Source: Pseudomonas sp. BGI-2 (GTDB lineage Bacteria; Pseudomonadota; Gammaproteobacteria; Pseudomonadales; Pseudomonadaceae). Taken from it: a stretch of DNA of 64,000 nucleotides. The notes beneath the pieces are model-generated. The model made no database searches, was not told the DNA's origin, and saw only the letters and a list, made by a program, of their open reading frames with translations. The first letter of the stretch is position 1, and each line of letters begins with the position of its first letter. Shown piece after piece: positions 43,736 through 55,000 of the stretch. The stretch spans positions 58,639 to 122,638 of the forward strand of contig NZ_SISB01000015.1 of NCBI RefSeq assembly GCF_004310295.1, in the 5' to 3' direction. Position numbers and translations under genes: made by a program.

Positions 43736-44022
43736 CGATTTGATCCTCAAGGCCATTCTGTGTGGCCGGCGAAATAGTGGCTGATACGGTTTGCTACGCA
43801 AGGGTGTAAAGAAAACGTCTTTGTGTGGGACCGAGTGTGGGGCCGGCGCACGCCAGAACCTTATCCATGGGCGACATGGCCCAATCTGTTCCCGACGCGC
43901 AACCCCCGGTAGTTATGGGCTGGTCGCGATAAGTATGTGAATGTCGCAGATAGGTAAATGGGTGGTTCGCGCGTTACGCAGAATTGCCAACATAAGGCCG
44001 AGCATCGGCGGTGGAGAACAGC
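43736..44022. other. Divergent gbcA-gbcB control region
   Basis: No gene. Two TGTCGC elements in opposite orientations: TGTCGCAGAT at 43,942-43,951 toward gbcB and TGTCGCCCAT (reverse strand, 43,867-43,876) toward gbcA. They are candidates for GbdR half-sites. Confidence 0.4.
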
Positions 44023-45123
44023 ATGTCCAACAGCTTCCTGAATCCGGTAACCACCCAGACCTGGGCCAATGGTCGGCACATCGTCCGTTGCGTCAAAGTC
44101 ATCCAGGAAACCTGGGATGTGCGCACCTTCTGCTTTATGGCTGACCAGCCGATTTTGTTCTTCTTTAAACCGGGGCAGTTTGTCACCCTGGAGCTGGAGA
44201 TCGAAGGCGTGCCGATCATGCGCTCCTACACCATTTCCAGCTCGCCATCGGTGCCGTACAGCTTTTCGGTGACGATCAAGCGCGTACCGGGCGGCAAGGT
44301 CTCCAATTGGCTGCACGACACCCTGCATGAAGGCCAGGAGCTGGCCGTGCACGGGCCGGTCGGGCTGTTCAACGCCATGGACTTCACTGCGCCGAAGGTG
44401 CTGTACCTCAGCGGTGGCGTCGGTATCACGCCCGTCATGTCGATGGCTCGCTGGTTCTATGACACCAACGGCAACGTCGACATGGTGTTTATCCACAGCG
44501 CCCGTTCGCCGAAAGACATCATTTATCACCGCGAACTGGAACACATGGCGTCGCGGATCGATAACTTCAGCCTGCACCTGATCTGCGAGAAGCATGGTCT
44601 GGGCGAGCCGTGGGCCGGGTATCGCGGTTACCTGAACCACAAGATGCTCGAATTGATGGCGCCGGACTTCCTTGAGCGCGAAGTTTTCTGCTGCGGGCCG
44701 ACGCCGTACATGACCGCGGTCAAGCGCATGCTGGAAGCGGTCGGCTTTGACATGTCGCGTTATCACGAGGAATCCTTCGGTGCTACACCACCGGAAGCCC
44801 GTGCCGATGCGGTGGAGCAGGCCGAAATAGCAGCAGACGCACCGGACATCGATGTGGCGGACCTGCATCAGGTGGAATTCACCGCGTCCGGCAAGAGCAT
44901 TCGTGTAGCGCCGGGTGAAACCGTGCATGCGGCGGCGGCCAAGTTGGGTCTGTTGATTCCGAAGGCTTGCGGGATGGGGATCTGCGGGACGTGCAAGGTG
45001 ATGAAGCTGGGTGGCGAGGTCGAAATGGATCACAACGGCGGGATCACCGAGGAAGATGAGGCCGAGGGGTTTATTCTTTCGTGCTGCAGCGTGCCGAAGG
45101 GTGATGTGCGGATCGAGTTTTAA
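44023..45123 (+). CDS. gbcB: Glycine betaine demethylase, reductase subunit
   Basis: A 366-residue ferredoxin-NAD(P)H reductase: FAD-binding MRSYTISSSPSVPYSFSVTI near residue 70, the NAD domain start YLSGGVGITPVMSMARWFYD near 130, and a C-terminal plant-type [2Fe-2S] domain with CGMGICGTCKVMKLGG and a fourth Cys in FILSCCS (residues ~310-360). It supplies electrons to GbcA. The ATG 44,023 follows GGAG. A perfect DnaA-box 9-mer lies inside the gene at 44,489-44,497. Confidence 0.95.
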   Translation: MSNSFLNPVTTQTWANGRHIVRCVKVIQETWDVRTFCFMADQPILFFFKPGQFVTLELEIEGVPIMRSYTISSSPSVPYSFSVTIKRVPGGKVSNWLHDTLHEGQELAVHGPVGLFNAMDFTAPKVLYLSGGVGITPVMSMARWFYDTNGNVDMVFIHSARSPKDIIYHRELEHMASRIDNFSLHLICEKHGLGEPWAGYRGYLNHKMLELMAPDFLEREVFCCGPTPYMTAVKRMLEAVGFDMSRYHEESFGATPPEARADAVEQAEIAADAPDIDVADLHQVEFTASGKSIRVAPGETVHAAAAKLGLLIPKACGMGICGTCKVMKLGGEVEMDHNGGITEEDEAEGFILSCCSVPKGDVRIEF

Positions 45124-45132
45124 GCCTTTGTT

Positions 45133-45158
45133 ATCCCATCCCGATATCGGGATGGGAT
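45133..45158. terminator. Perfect palindrome between gbcB and the SDR gene
   Basis: ATCCCATCCCGAT followed directly by its complement, a 26-base perfect palindrome in the 44-base gap between convergent genes. Probably a bidirectional terminator, although a T-tract is lacking. Confidence 0.65.
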
Positions 45159-45167
45159 CGCTTTCGT

Positions 45168-45992
45168 TTAGTCGACAAACAGATCCGGCATCAGTGTGTC
45201 GGTTGTATCCGGTGCAAATCGATACTGTTCAAAATCCGTCACTCCGTGTTCACCCAGAATTTCCTCATCGATCAGCAAGCGACCGGTAATGCTGCGAGCG
45301 CTGCTGTCCAGAATGAGGTGAGCGGCATCCGCCATGATCGCAGGCGTGCGCGCATGCTTGAAGGACTCGCGTGACCCGAGTTGAAATTCGATGGCGGCGG
45401 TCGCAATCATCGTCTGCGGCCACAATGAATTGACGCTGATGCCGTAGTTCTTGAATTCCTCGCTCATGCCCAAGGTCAGCATGCTCATGCCGTACTTGGT
45501 CACGGTGTACGGGCTGTACTGGGCGAACCACTTGGTGGCCAGGTTCAGCGGCGGAGACAGGTTGAGGATGTGGCCGCTGGTTTTTTTCAGGTAGGGCAGG
45601 GCGGCCTGACTGCACAGCAGCACGGCGCGGGTGTTGATCTGGTGCATCAGGTCGAAGCGCTTGAGTTCGATGTGCTGGACTCCGGTCAACTTGATTGCCC
45701 CGGCGTTGTTGATCAGTGCATCAATGGCGCCGAAATGTTCATGGGCCTGGGCCAGCGCCTCACGCACCGCGACTTCATCACGCACATCTACCTGCAAGGC
45801 CAACGCCTTGCCGCCCGCGGCTTCGACTTCCTTCGCCACGCTGAAAATCGTACCCGGCAGTTTGGGATGAGGTTCGGCGCTCTTGGCAGCAATCACAATG
45901 TTGGCCCCATCCCGCGCGGCCCGCAGTGCGATCTCGCGACCAATTCCGCGACTGGCGCCGGTGATGAACAGGGTTTTGCCTTGTAAGGACAT
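45168..45992 (-). CDS. Short-chain dehydrogenase, HSDL2-like
   Basis: A 274-residue SDR. It starts MSLQGKTLFITGASRGIGRE with the TGxxxGIG cofactor loop; NNAGAIKLTG is the structural NNAG motif (near residue 93), and the catalytic Tyr-Lys appears as SPYTVTKYGM (near residue 165). The sequence, including NIVIAAKSAEPHPKLPGTIF, matches the hydroxysteroid-dehydrogenase-like 2 subgroup, whose substrate is unclear (probably lipid or acyl intermediates). CAGGAG precedes ATG 45,990-45,992. It is convergent with gbcB and not obviously part of the betaine pathway. Confidence 0.85.
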   Translation of the reverse strand: MSLQGKTLFITGASRGIGREIALRAARDGANIVIAAKSAEPHPKLPGTIFSVAKEVEAAGGKALALQVDVRDEVAVREALAQAHEHFGAIDALINNAGAIKLTGVQHIELKRFDLMHQINTRAVLLCSQAALPYLKKTSGHILNLSPPLNLATKWFAQYSPYTVTKYGMSMLTLGMSEEFKNYGISVNSLWPQTMIATAAIEFQLGSRESFKHARTPAIMADAAHLILDSSARSITGRLLIDEEILGEHGVTDFEQYRFAPDTTDTLMPDLFVD

Positions 45993-46067
45993 GCGTGCGC
46001 TCCTGATTATTATTGTCTGAGCGGATCGAAGCAGCTCGCAGTCAATGTAGACTAACTCCCCGAAACT

Positions 46068-46099
46068 GATCGTTCCCACGCTCTGCGTGGGAACGATCA
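46068..46099. repeat. Class C REP palindrome, downstream side of RAYT
   Basis: TGATCGTTCCCACGCTCTGC continuing into its own complement: a single compact palindrome identical to the ends of the two full REPINs (5,057 and 55,792). It lies 15 bases past the RAYT stop. Confidence 0.9.
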
Positions 46100-46114
46100 G
46101 TTGGGAGAGACGCC

Positions 46115-46648
46115 TCAATACCAGCGCTGAATCTCGATCAGTCCTTCCATGCCCGCGTAATTTCGGGCGCTTGAATACCTCCAGTGCTCCGGCAAATCCA
46201 CATAACCGCGTTTTACGGGGTTGTAGTGGATGTAATCCAGCTTCTGGCGCATCACCGCTTCGCTGTACACCATTTCCGCATGCGAACCTTCCTGCCATAG
46301 CTGATACACCCGGTCCTGCTTGTGCGCGCGTTTGCTGAAACGCAGACGCTGCAACGCGCGTTCGGCGCCTTTGCTTTGCAGGTCGTCGAGGATTTGTCGG
46401 GCGGTGAAGGATTTGAATTGGCTGAGGCATTTGCTTAGGTCTGGAGCCTCGGCAACGAAGTGGAGATGGTTCTCCAGGACCACATAGCCATACAGCTTTA
46501 GATCTTGATGGATTTGCTGATAGCGCCAGCAATTTAGCAGGTGATCGACGATGTAAGGGCGGATGAACAGCGGGAGCCATTCCATGAGGGTGCAGGTGAG
46601 GAAGTGGGGTTTGTCGGGTTCGGTGATGGTGTAGCGGCTTCGACCCAT
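46115..46648 (-). mobile_element. REP-associated tyrosine transposase (RAYT)
   Basis: A 177-residue protein of the Y1_Tnp/TnpA_REP family. The metal-binding HUH motif is HLHFVAEAPDLSKCLSQFKS (His-Leu-His near residue 61), the catalytic tyrosine region is QKLDYIHYNPVKRGYVD near residue 140, and WRYSSARNY is the typical RAYT C-terminal motif. RAYTs are single-copy domesticated relatives of IS200/IS605 transposases that process cognate REP sequences. Here class C REPs stand on both sides (46,068-46,099; 46,684-46,735; 46,818-46,953), and full REPINs of the same class occur elsewhere in the window, so these are its probable substrates. All visible key residues are intact. Confidence 0.92.
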
Positions 46649-46683
46649 GGGATTCGTCCTTGAATCTTGTAGTGCGGCGGGAT

Positions 46684-46735
46684 GGAACGCGGAGCGTCCC
46701 GGGCTGCATTCCCACGCGGAGCGTGGGAACGATCA
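46684..46735. repeat. Class C REP arm upstream of RAYT
   Basis: Half-REPIN: GAACGCGGAGCGTCCCGGGC, then the terminal palindrome GCATTCCCACGCGGAGCGTG ... ending in CGATC. Variant with CGCGGAGCG in place of CGCAGAGCG. Confidence 0.85.
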
Positions 46736-46817
46736 GGTTGCGGGGTTTGTTGCAGGGTGGCTAGACGGTAGCTTCCGAGTGGAACGTAGGAATGATCAGC
46801 ACCAAGGGCAGGATAAA

Positions 46818-46953
46818 GATCGTTCCCACGCTCCGCGTGGGAATGCAGCCCGTGACGCTCTGCGTCAAAACGGCGTTCGGCATTGCGCCGGTGGTGAAGC
46901 TGGAACGCGGAGCGTCCCGAGAGGCATTCCCACGCGGAGCGTGGGAACGATCA
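46818..46953. repeat. REPIN, class C variant
   Basis: Inverted class C ends (GATCGTTCCCACGCTCCGCG on the left) around a 70-base inner part that includes GTGACGCTCTGCGTCA. It lies between RAYT and the 3' end of ltaE. Confidence 0.85.
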
Positions 46954-46962
46954 TGTGGGAGA

Positions 46963-48003
46963 TTAGCGGGACATGACCTCGCGAATATCCGCCGCCAGTT
47001 CCCGTACGCGTTCTTCTTCGGTGTCCCACGAGCACATGAAGCGTGCGCCGCCGTTGCCGATGAAGGTGTAGAAGCGCCAGCCCTTGGCCGTCAGTGCGGC
47101 GATCGCCGGTTCCGAGAGTTGCAGGAACACGCCGTTGGCCTGCACTGGGAACATCAGTTCCACGCCTGGAATATCGCTCACCAGTTCAGCCAGCAACTGC
47201 GCGCAGTGGTTGGCGTGTTTGGCGTATTTGAGCCAGGCGCCGTTTTCCAGAATCCCGACCCAAGGTGCCGAGAGGAAACGCATCTTCGAGGCCAGTTGCC
47301 CAGCCTGTTTGCAGCGGTAGTCGAAGTCTTCGGCGAGTGCGTGGTTGAAGAACAGAATCGCCTCACCCACTGCCATGCCGTTTTTCGTGCCGCCGAAGCA
47401 CAACACGTCGACGCCGGCCTTCCAGGTCAGGTCCGCTGGCGAGCAGCCGAGGAACGCACACGCATTGGAAAACCGCGCGCCGTCCATGTGCAGGTTCAGG
47501 CCCAGTTCCTTGCACGTGGCGCTGATGGCGCGGATTTCTTCCGGGGTGTAGACGCTGCCGACTTCGGTGGCCTGGGTCAGGGTGACTACGCGCGGTTTCG
47601 GGTAGTGGATGTCCTGGCGCTTGAGCGCGATTTCGCGGATCGATTCCGGGGTCAGCTTGCCGTTTTCAGTGCGGGCGACGAGCAGCTTGGAGCCGTTGGA
47701 AAAGAATTCCGGTGCGCCGCATTCGTCGGTTTCGACATGGGCGGTTTCCGAGCAGATCACGCTGTGGTAACTCTGACACAGCGACGACAGGGCCAGGGAG
47801 TTGGCGGCGGTGCCGTTGAAGGCGAAGAATACTTCGCAATCGGTTTCGAACAGTTTGCGGAAATCGTCGGACGCGCGTGCGGTCCACTCGTCGTCGCCAT
47901 AGGCGCGTTGGTGGCCGTGGTTGGCCTGTTCCATGGCAGCCCAGGCTTCAGGGCAGATACCGGAATAGTTGTCGCTGGCGAATTGTTGGCTCTTATCGGT
48001 CAT
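46963..48003 (-). CDS. ltaE: Low-specificity L-threonine aldolase
   Basis: A 346-residue PLP enzyme cleaving L-threonine or allo-threonine to glycine and acetaldehyde. MTDKSQQFASDNYSGICPEA is the typical start; the PLP lysine is in VLCFGGTKNGMAVGEA (near residue 205) and the substrate/PLP region in GLNLHMDGARFSNACAFLG (near 170). The homologue in P. aeruginosa (PA5413, ltaA) is also between gbcB and glyA1. Its glycine output fits the surrounding glycine/serine metabolism, and GbdR control is possible but not visible. Confidence 0.93.
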   Translation of the reverse strand: MTDKSQQFASDNYSGICPEAWAAMEQANHGHQRAYGDDEWTARASDDFRKLFETDCEVFFAFNGTAANSLALSSLCQSYHSVICSETAHVETDECGAPEFFSNGSKLLVARTENGKLTPESIREIALKRQDIHYPKPRVVTLTQATEVGSVYTPEEIRAISATCKELGLNLHMDGARFSNACAFLGCSPADLTWKAGVDVLCFGGTKNGMAVGEAILFFNHALAEDFDYRCKQAGQLASKMRFLSAPWVGILENGAWLKYAKHANHCAQLLAELVSDIPGVELMFPVQANGVFLQLSEPAIAALTAKGWRFYTFIGNGGARFMCSWDTEEERVRELAADIREVMSR

Positions 48004-48134
48004 GGCCGGCTTCCGTGGTCGAAACTCTTATGGTGAAGAGCTTCGTGGTCAATGATGGTGCGCACTTTACCCAAGATCGTCAGGAGAGCACACGCGATGA
48101 TGCTGTCAGAAAAATACAAAGACGCCGGGCAATT

Positions 48135-48854
48135 ATGCACATGACGCAAAGGGATGGGGCACTGGACCTGCTCAAGTGGCTGGCGCTGTTGAGTATGGTG
48201 CTCGATCACCTGCGATATGTCGGTTATTCCGTCGATATTCTGTATGTTCCGGGCAGGCTGGCCTTTCCGTGGTTCTGTCTGGCGATGGCCGCAAACCTGG
48301 CGCGGCCCCGCGCGGTGACGACTGACGGCCAGTGGCGTTATCTGGGTTGGTTGCTGCTGTTTAGCGCTATCAGCGAAATTCCCTACCGGATGTACATTCC
48401 TGATCCCAACACCTTGAACGTGCTGCCCACGCTGGTTCTGGGGCTATTGGTAGCGCGTGGCTGGCAGCAGGAAACGCTGCAATCGCGACTACTCGCGGTC
48501 GGCGCCCTAACGCTGGCGGCGCTGTTCCCGGAGCGACTGATGTTCGGTTTCTTCGGCGTATTGTTACCGCTGGTGATGTTGCTGGTGATCAAGCGGCCCT
48601 GGTACTTCAGTCTGCTGCCCGGACTGGTCTGTCTGGCCGCCAACCAATGGGAGGTGCTGTATGACTCCGCTCGATTTGGTAACCGTGCGGCCATCCTCGG
48701 CATCACCACTTGTCTGATCGCGCCACTGGCTGGCTTGCTGCTGTTGCGACATGCCGGCCGACTGAAACCGCCACCACCGATGCGTCGCTGGGCGTACGCG
48801 CTCTATCCCGCGCATTTCCTGCTGCTGCTGGCCTTGCGCGAAGTTCTCGCATAA
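48135..48854 (+). CDS. TraX-family membrane protein
   Basis: A 239-residue integral membrane protein (about seven hydrophobic helices) that starts MHMTQRDGALDLLKWLALLS; the D-L-L-K-x-L-A ... D-H-L opening (MVLDHLRYVGY) is the signature of the TraX family, acyltransferase-like proteins named after the F-plasmid pilin acetylase. A chromosomal copy (PA5414) has the same place beside glyA1 in P. aeruginosa; the substrate is unknown. The start is uncertain: neither ATG 48,135 nor ATG 48,141 has a clear ribosome-binding site. A short frame of 15 codons (ATG 48,097, after CAGGAG) ends exactly over the second ATG and could couple translation. Confidence 0.8.
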   Translation: MHMTQRDGALDLLKWLALLSMVLDHLRYVGYSVDILYVPGRLAFPWFCLAMAANLARPRAVTTDGQWRYLGWLLLFSAISEIPYRMYIPDPNTLNVLPTLVLGLLVARGWQQETLQSRLLAVGALTLAALFPERLMFGFFGVLLPLVMLLVIKRPWYFSLLPGLVCLAANQWEVLYDSARFGNRAAILGITTCLIAPLAGLLLLRHAGRLKPPPPMRRWAYALYPAHFLLLLALREVLA

Positions 48855-48856
48855 CC

Positions 48857-48950
48857 CTGTGGGAGCGGGCTTGCTCGCGAATGCAGTGTGTCATTCAGCA
48901 TTGTTGTCGACTGGCACACTGCATTCGCGAGCAAGCCCGCTCCCACAGGG
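48857..48950. repeat. REP doublet, class B, with palindromic spacer
   Basis: Inverted class B pair; the spacer too is partly self-complementary (GCAGTGTGTC ... GGCACACTGC), making a 94-base near-palindrome. Confidence 0.9.
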
Positions 48951-49137
48951 TTCTTCGCTGATTAGAGGGCTGTGTCTGAACAGCCATTTCAGCCCATGTC
49001 GTAAACGCACCTTTGCGTGGCGTCCATAGGCATTTGACCTGTCTGCGCCGGTCATACCATCGCATCCAAAGGGCACTGCCGAAAGGTACGTGCCTCACCG
49101 AGACGAATGGCGCACCGCCGCCGCTGGGAGAGACGCG
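48951..49137. other. glyA1 upstream region
   Basis: No gene. A TGTCGTAAAC element (48,999-49,008 approximately) resembles the TGTCGC elements ahead of other GbdR-regulon operons. No glycine-riboswitch core is visible. Confidence 0.35.
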
Positions 49138-50391
<1,254 letters not shown>

Positions 50392-50414
50392 GCGCGGTTT
50401 TGGAGTAAATGACT

Positions 50415-51665
50415 ATGCAACGCTACTCGGGCTTCGGCCTCTTCAAACACTCCCTCAGCCATCACGAAAACTGGCAGAAAATGTGGCGCACGCCGACCCC
50501 TAAAAAGGTCTATGACGTGGTCATCGTCGGCGGTGGCGGGCATGGTCTGGCGACCGCCTACTACCTGGCCAAAGAGCACGGCATCACCAACGTGGCCGTG
50601 GTCGAGAAAGGCTGGCTGGGCGGCGGTAACACCGCGCGCAACACCACCATCGTTCGCTCCAACTACCTGTGGGATGAGTCGGCGCACCTGTACGAACACG
50701 CGATGAAATTGTGGGAAGGCCTGTCCCAGGACCTGAACTACAACGTGATGTTCTCCCAGCGCGGCGTTTACAACCTGTGCCACACCCTGCAGGACATTCG
50801 TGATTCCGAGCGTCGGGTCAGCGCCAACCGCCTCAACGGCGTGGACGGCGAATTGCTCGACGCCAAACAAGTGGCCGACGAGATTCCGTACCTCGACTGC
50901 TCGAAGAACACGCGCTACCCGGTGATGGGTGCAACCGTCCAGCGTCGCGGCGGCGTGGCCCGTCACGATGCCGTGGCGTGGGGCTTTGCCCGTGCCGCCG
51001 ACGCACTGGGCGTGGATTTGATTCAACAGACCGAAGTGATCGGTTTCCGCAAGGAAAACGGCGTGTGCATCGGCGTTGAAACCAACAAAGGCTTCATCGG
51101 CGCCAAACGCGTCGGTGTAGTGACCGCCGGTAACTCTGGGCACATGGCCAAACTTGCCGGTTTCCGTCTGCCGATCGAATCCCATCCGCTGCAAGCGCTG
51201 GTGTCCGAACCGATCAAACCGATTATCGACAGCGTGATCATGTCCAACGCCGTACACGGTTACATCAGCCAGTCCGACAAGGGCGACCTGGTGATCGGCG
51301 CCGGCATCGACGGCTACAACGGCTACGGCCAGCGTGGTTCGTACCCGGTGATCGAGCACACCGTTCAGGCCATCGTCGAGATGTTCCCGGTCTTGTCCCG
51401 CGTACGCATGAACCGTCAGTGGGGCGGCATCGTCGACACCACGCCGGATGCGTGCCCGATCATTTCGAAAACACCTGTGCCGAACATGTTCTTCAACTGC
51501 GGTTGGGGCACCGGTGGCTTCAAGGCAACACCTGGCTCGGGCAACGTGTTTGCCGCGAGTCTGGCCAAGGGTGAAATGCACCCATTGGCTGCACCTTTCT
51601 CCATCGACCGTTTCCACAACGGTGCGTTGATCGACGAACACGGCGCTGCTGCGGTTGCCCACTAA
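50415..51665 (+). CDS. soxB: Sarcosine oxidase beta subunit
   Basis: A 416-residue flavoprotein subunit: [20 protein letters not shown] at the start, FAD loop [20 protein letters not shown] near residue 37, and the C-terminal [20 protein letters not shown]. The beta subunit binds covalent FMN and noncovalent FAD and oxidises the sarcosine methyl group. I take ATG 50,415 rather than 50,409 because GGAG is then 9 bases away and the known N-terminus is matched. Part of glyA1-soxBDAG. Confidence 0.95.
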   Translation: MQRYSGFGLFKHSLSHHENWQKMWRTPTPKKVYDVVIVGGGGHGLATAYYLAKEHGITNVAVVEKGWLGGGNTARNTTIVRSNYLWDESAHLYEHAMKLWEGLSQDLNYNVMFSQRGVYNLCHTLQDIRDSERRVSANRLNGVDGELLDAKQVADEIPYLDCSKNTRYPVMGATVQRRGGVARHDAVAWGFARAADALGVDLIQQTEVIGFRKENGVCIGVETNKGFIGAKRVGVVTAGNSGHMAKLAGFRLPIESHPLQALVSEPIKPIIDSVIMSNAVHGYISQSDKGDLVIGAGIDGYNGYGQRGSYPVIEHTVQAIVEMFPVLSRVRMNRQWGGIVDTTPDACPIISKTPVPNMFFNCGWGTGGFKATPGSGNVFAASLAKGEMHPLAAPFSIDRFHNGALIDEHGAAAVAH

Positions 51666-51679
51666 CAGGAGAAATCCCC

Positions 51680-52009
51680 ATGTTGCATATCTTCTGTCCT
51701 CACTGCGGCGAGCTGCGCTCCGAAGAGGAATTCCATGCATCCGGCCAGGCGCACATCCCGCGCCCACTGGACCCGACGACCTGCACCGACGAGGAGTGGG
51801 GCGACTACATGTTCTTCCGCGATAACCCTCGCGGTCTGCACCACGAATTGTGGGATCACGTCGCCGGTTGCCGTCAGTACTTCAACGCCACCCGTGACAC
51901 CGTGACCTACGAGATTCTCGAAACCTACAAGATCGGCGCCAAGCCGCAGTTCACCGACAAGACCGATAGCCCGAAAGCGGCCACGACGGCTCTGGGAGAG
52001 AAGGTATGA
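51680..52009 (+). CDS. soxD: Sarcosine oxidase delta subunit
   Basis: A 109-residue subunit with an N-terminal zinc knuckle (FCPHCGELRSEEEFH) and the conserved MFFRDNPRGLHHELWDHVAG followed by CRQYF, as in all heterotetrameric sarcosine oxidases. AGGAGA precedes the ATG. The last four bases overlap the soxA start (ATGA). Confidence 0.95.
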   Translation: MLHIFCPHCGELRSEEEFHASGQAHIPRPLDPTTCTDEEWGDYMFFRDNPRGLHHELWDHVAGCRQYFNATRDTVTYEILETYKIGAKPQFTDKTDSPKAATTALGEKV

Positions 52010-55000
52010 GCCAGATCAATCGCCTGTCCAACGGCGGACGGATCGACCGCAACAAAGTGCTGAGCTTCACCTTCAACGGCCAGACCTACAAAGGCTTTGA
52101 AGGTGATTCCCTGGCCGCCGCCTTGCTGGCCAACGGTGTCGACATTATCGGCCGCAGCTTCAAGTACTCCCGTCCGCGCGGCATCTTTGCCGCCGGTGCT
52201 GAAGAGCCGAACGCCGTGCTGCAGATCGGCGCGACCGAAGCCACGCAGATCCCGAACGTACGCGCCACGCAACAAGCGCTGTATCAAGGTTTGGTCGCCA
52301 CCAGCACCAACGGCTGGCCGAGCGTGAACAACGACATGATGGGGATTCTCGGCAAGGTCGGCGGCAAGCTGATGCCGCCGGGCTTCTACTACAAAACCTT
52401 CATGTACCCGCAATCGTTCTGGATGACTTACGAAAAGTACATTCGAAAGGCCGCCGGTCTTGGCCGCTCGCCGACCGAGAACGATCCGGACACCTACGAC
52501 TACATGAACCAGCACTGCGACGTGCTGATCGTCGGCGGTGGCCCCGCAGGCCTGGCCGCCGCACTGGCAGCAGCTCGCAGCGGTGCCCGCGTCATCCTCG
52601 CCGATGAGCAGGAAGAGTTCGGCGGCAGCCTGCTCGACTCCCGCGAAAGTCTCGACGGCAAACCGGCTACCGAATGGGTCGCCAGCGTCATCGCCGAACT
52701 CAAAGACACCCCGGACGTGCTGCTGTTGCCGCGCGCCACGGTTAACGGTTACCACGACCATAACTTCCTGACCATTCACGAGCGCCTGACCGATCACCTC
52801 GGCGACCGCGCACCGATTGGCCAGGTGCGTCAGCGCATCCACCGTGTTCGCGCCAAGCGTGTGGTGCTGGCGACCGGCGCTCACGAGCGTCCACTGGTTT
52901 ATGGCAACAACGACGTGCCGGGCAACATGCTCGCTGGCGCTGTGTCGACTTACGTGCGTCGTTATGGCGTGGCACCGGGCAAAAAGCTCGTGCTGTCGAC
53001 CAACAACGACCACGCTTACCGTGTTGCTCTGGATTGGCTCGACGCCAGCCTGCAAGTCGTGGCCATCGCCGATGCCCGCAGCAACCCGCGCGGTGCGCTG
53101 GTTGAAGAAGCGCGCGCCAAAGGCATCCGCATCCTGACCGGTAGCGCTGTAATCGAAACCCGTGGCAGCAAGCGCGTGACCGCTGCTCGCGTTGCCGCGA
53201 TCGATGTCAAAGCGCACGCTGTGACCAGTCCTGGTGAGTGGCTTGATTGCGACCTGATTGCCAGTTCCGGCGGTTACAGCCCGGTGGTTCACCTGGCCTC
53301 GCACCTGGGCGGCAAGCCGACCTGGCGTGAAGACATCCTCGGTTTCGTACCGGGCGAAGCACCGCAGAAACGCGTGTGCGTCGGCGGCATCAATGGCGTC
53401 TACGGTCTCGGCGATTCCCTGGCCGATGGTTTTGAAGGCGGCGCTCGCGCGGCCAGCGAAGCCGGTTTCAGCGTGGTCGAAGGCACTTTGCCGAAAGCCC
53501 TGAGCCGTTTGGAAGAACCGACTCTGGCGCTGTTCCAGGTGCCGCACGAAAAAGGCACGACACGCGGACCGAAGCAATTCGTTGATCTGCAGAACGACGT
53601 CACTGCGGCCGGCATCGAACTGGCGACCCGCGAAGGCTTCGAGTCGGTCGAACACGTCAAACGCTACACCGCACTGGGCTTTGGTACTGACCAGGGCAAG
53701 CTCGGCAACGTCAACGGTCTGGCCATCGCCGCCCGTTCGCTGAACGTGACCATCCCGCAGATGGGCACTACCATGTTCCGTCCGAACTACACGCCGGTGA
53801 CCTTCGGCGCCGTGGCCGGCCGTCACTGTGGGCACATATTCGAGCCGGTTCGTTTCACCGCGCTGCATCACTGGCACGTGAAGAACGGCGCCGAGTTTGA
53901 AGACGTCGGTCAGTGGAAACGTCCTTGGTACTTCCCGAAAACCGGTGAAGACCTGCATACCGCCGTGAAACGCGAATGCAAAGCCGTGCGCGACAGCGTC
54001 GGCCTGCTGGACGCTTCGACCCTGGGCAAGATCGACATTCAGGGCCCGGATGCGCGTGAGTTCCTCAACCGCATCTACACCAACGCCTGGACCAAGCTCG
54101 ACGTGGGCAAGGCGCGTTATGGCCTGATGTGCAAAGAAGATGGCATGGTCTTCGACGACGGCGTCACCGCTTGCCTCGCCGACAACCATTTCGTCATGAC
54201 CACCACCACAGGCGGCGCGGCACGCGTGCTGCAATGGCTGGAAATCTACTCCCAGACCGAATGGCCAGACCTGAAGGTGTACTTCACTTCCGTGACTGAC
54301 CACTGGGCAACCATGACCTTGTCCGGGCCGAACAGCCGCAAGCTGCTCAGCGCAGTCACCGACATCGATCTGACCAACGAAGCGTTCCCGTTCATGACCT
54401 GGAAAGAAGGCCTGGTCGGCGGTGTGCCGGCGCGGGTGTTCCGGATTTCGTTTACCGGTGAGCTGTCGTACGAAGTCAACGTGCAAGCCGACTATGCGAT
54501 GGGCGTGCTGGAAAAAATTGTTGATGCTGGCAAGCAGTACAACCTGACGCCATATGGCACTGAAACCATGCACGTTCTGCGGGCCGAGAAGGGCTTCATC
54601 ATCGTCGGGCAGGACACTGACAGCTCGATGACTCCGGACGACCTGAACATGGGCTGGTGCGTCGGTCGCACTAAACCTTTCTCATGGATCGGCCAGCGTG
54701 GCATGAACCGTGAAGACTGCGTGCGTGATCAGCGCAAACAGTTGGTCGGCCTGAAGCCGATCGATCCGACCAAATGGCTGCCGGAAGGCGCGCAACTGGT
54801 GTTCAACACCAAGCAAGCGATTCCGATGACGATGGTCGGCCACGTGACATCCAGCTACCTGCACAACTCCCTCGGCTATTCGTTTGCCATGGGTGTGGTG
54901 AAGGGCGGTTTGAAGCGCATCGGTGAGCGCGTGTTCGCACCGCTGGCGGATGGCAGCGTGATCGAGGCGGAAATCGTTTCTTCGGTGTTCTTCGATCCGA

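Noticed and set aside
48133..48141. TTATGCACA as a further DnaA box near the TraX gene
   Set aside because: It fits the degenerate TTATNCACA pattern but is a single site without clustering, so it is not counted with the array.
48951..49137. Glycine riboswitch ahead of glyA1
   Set aside because: I looked for the paired aptamer cores expected from glycine riboswitches and saw none; control is more likely through GbdR.
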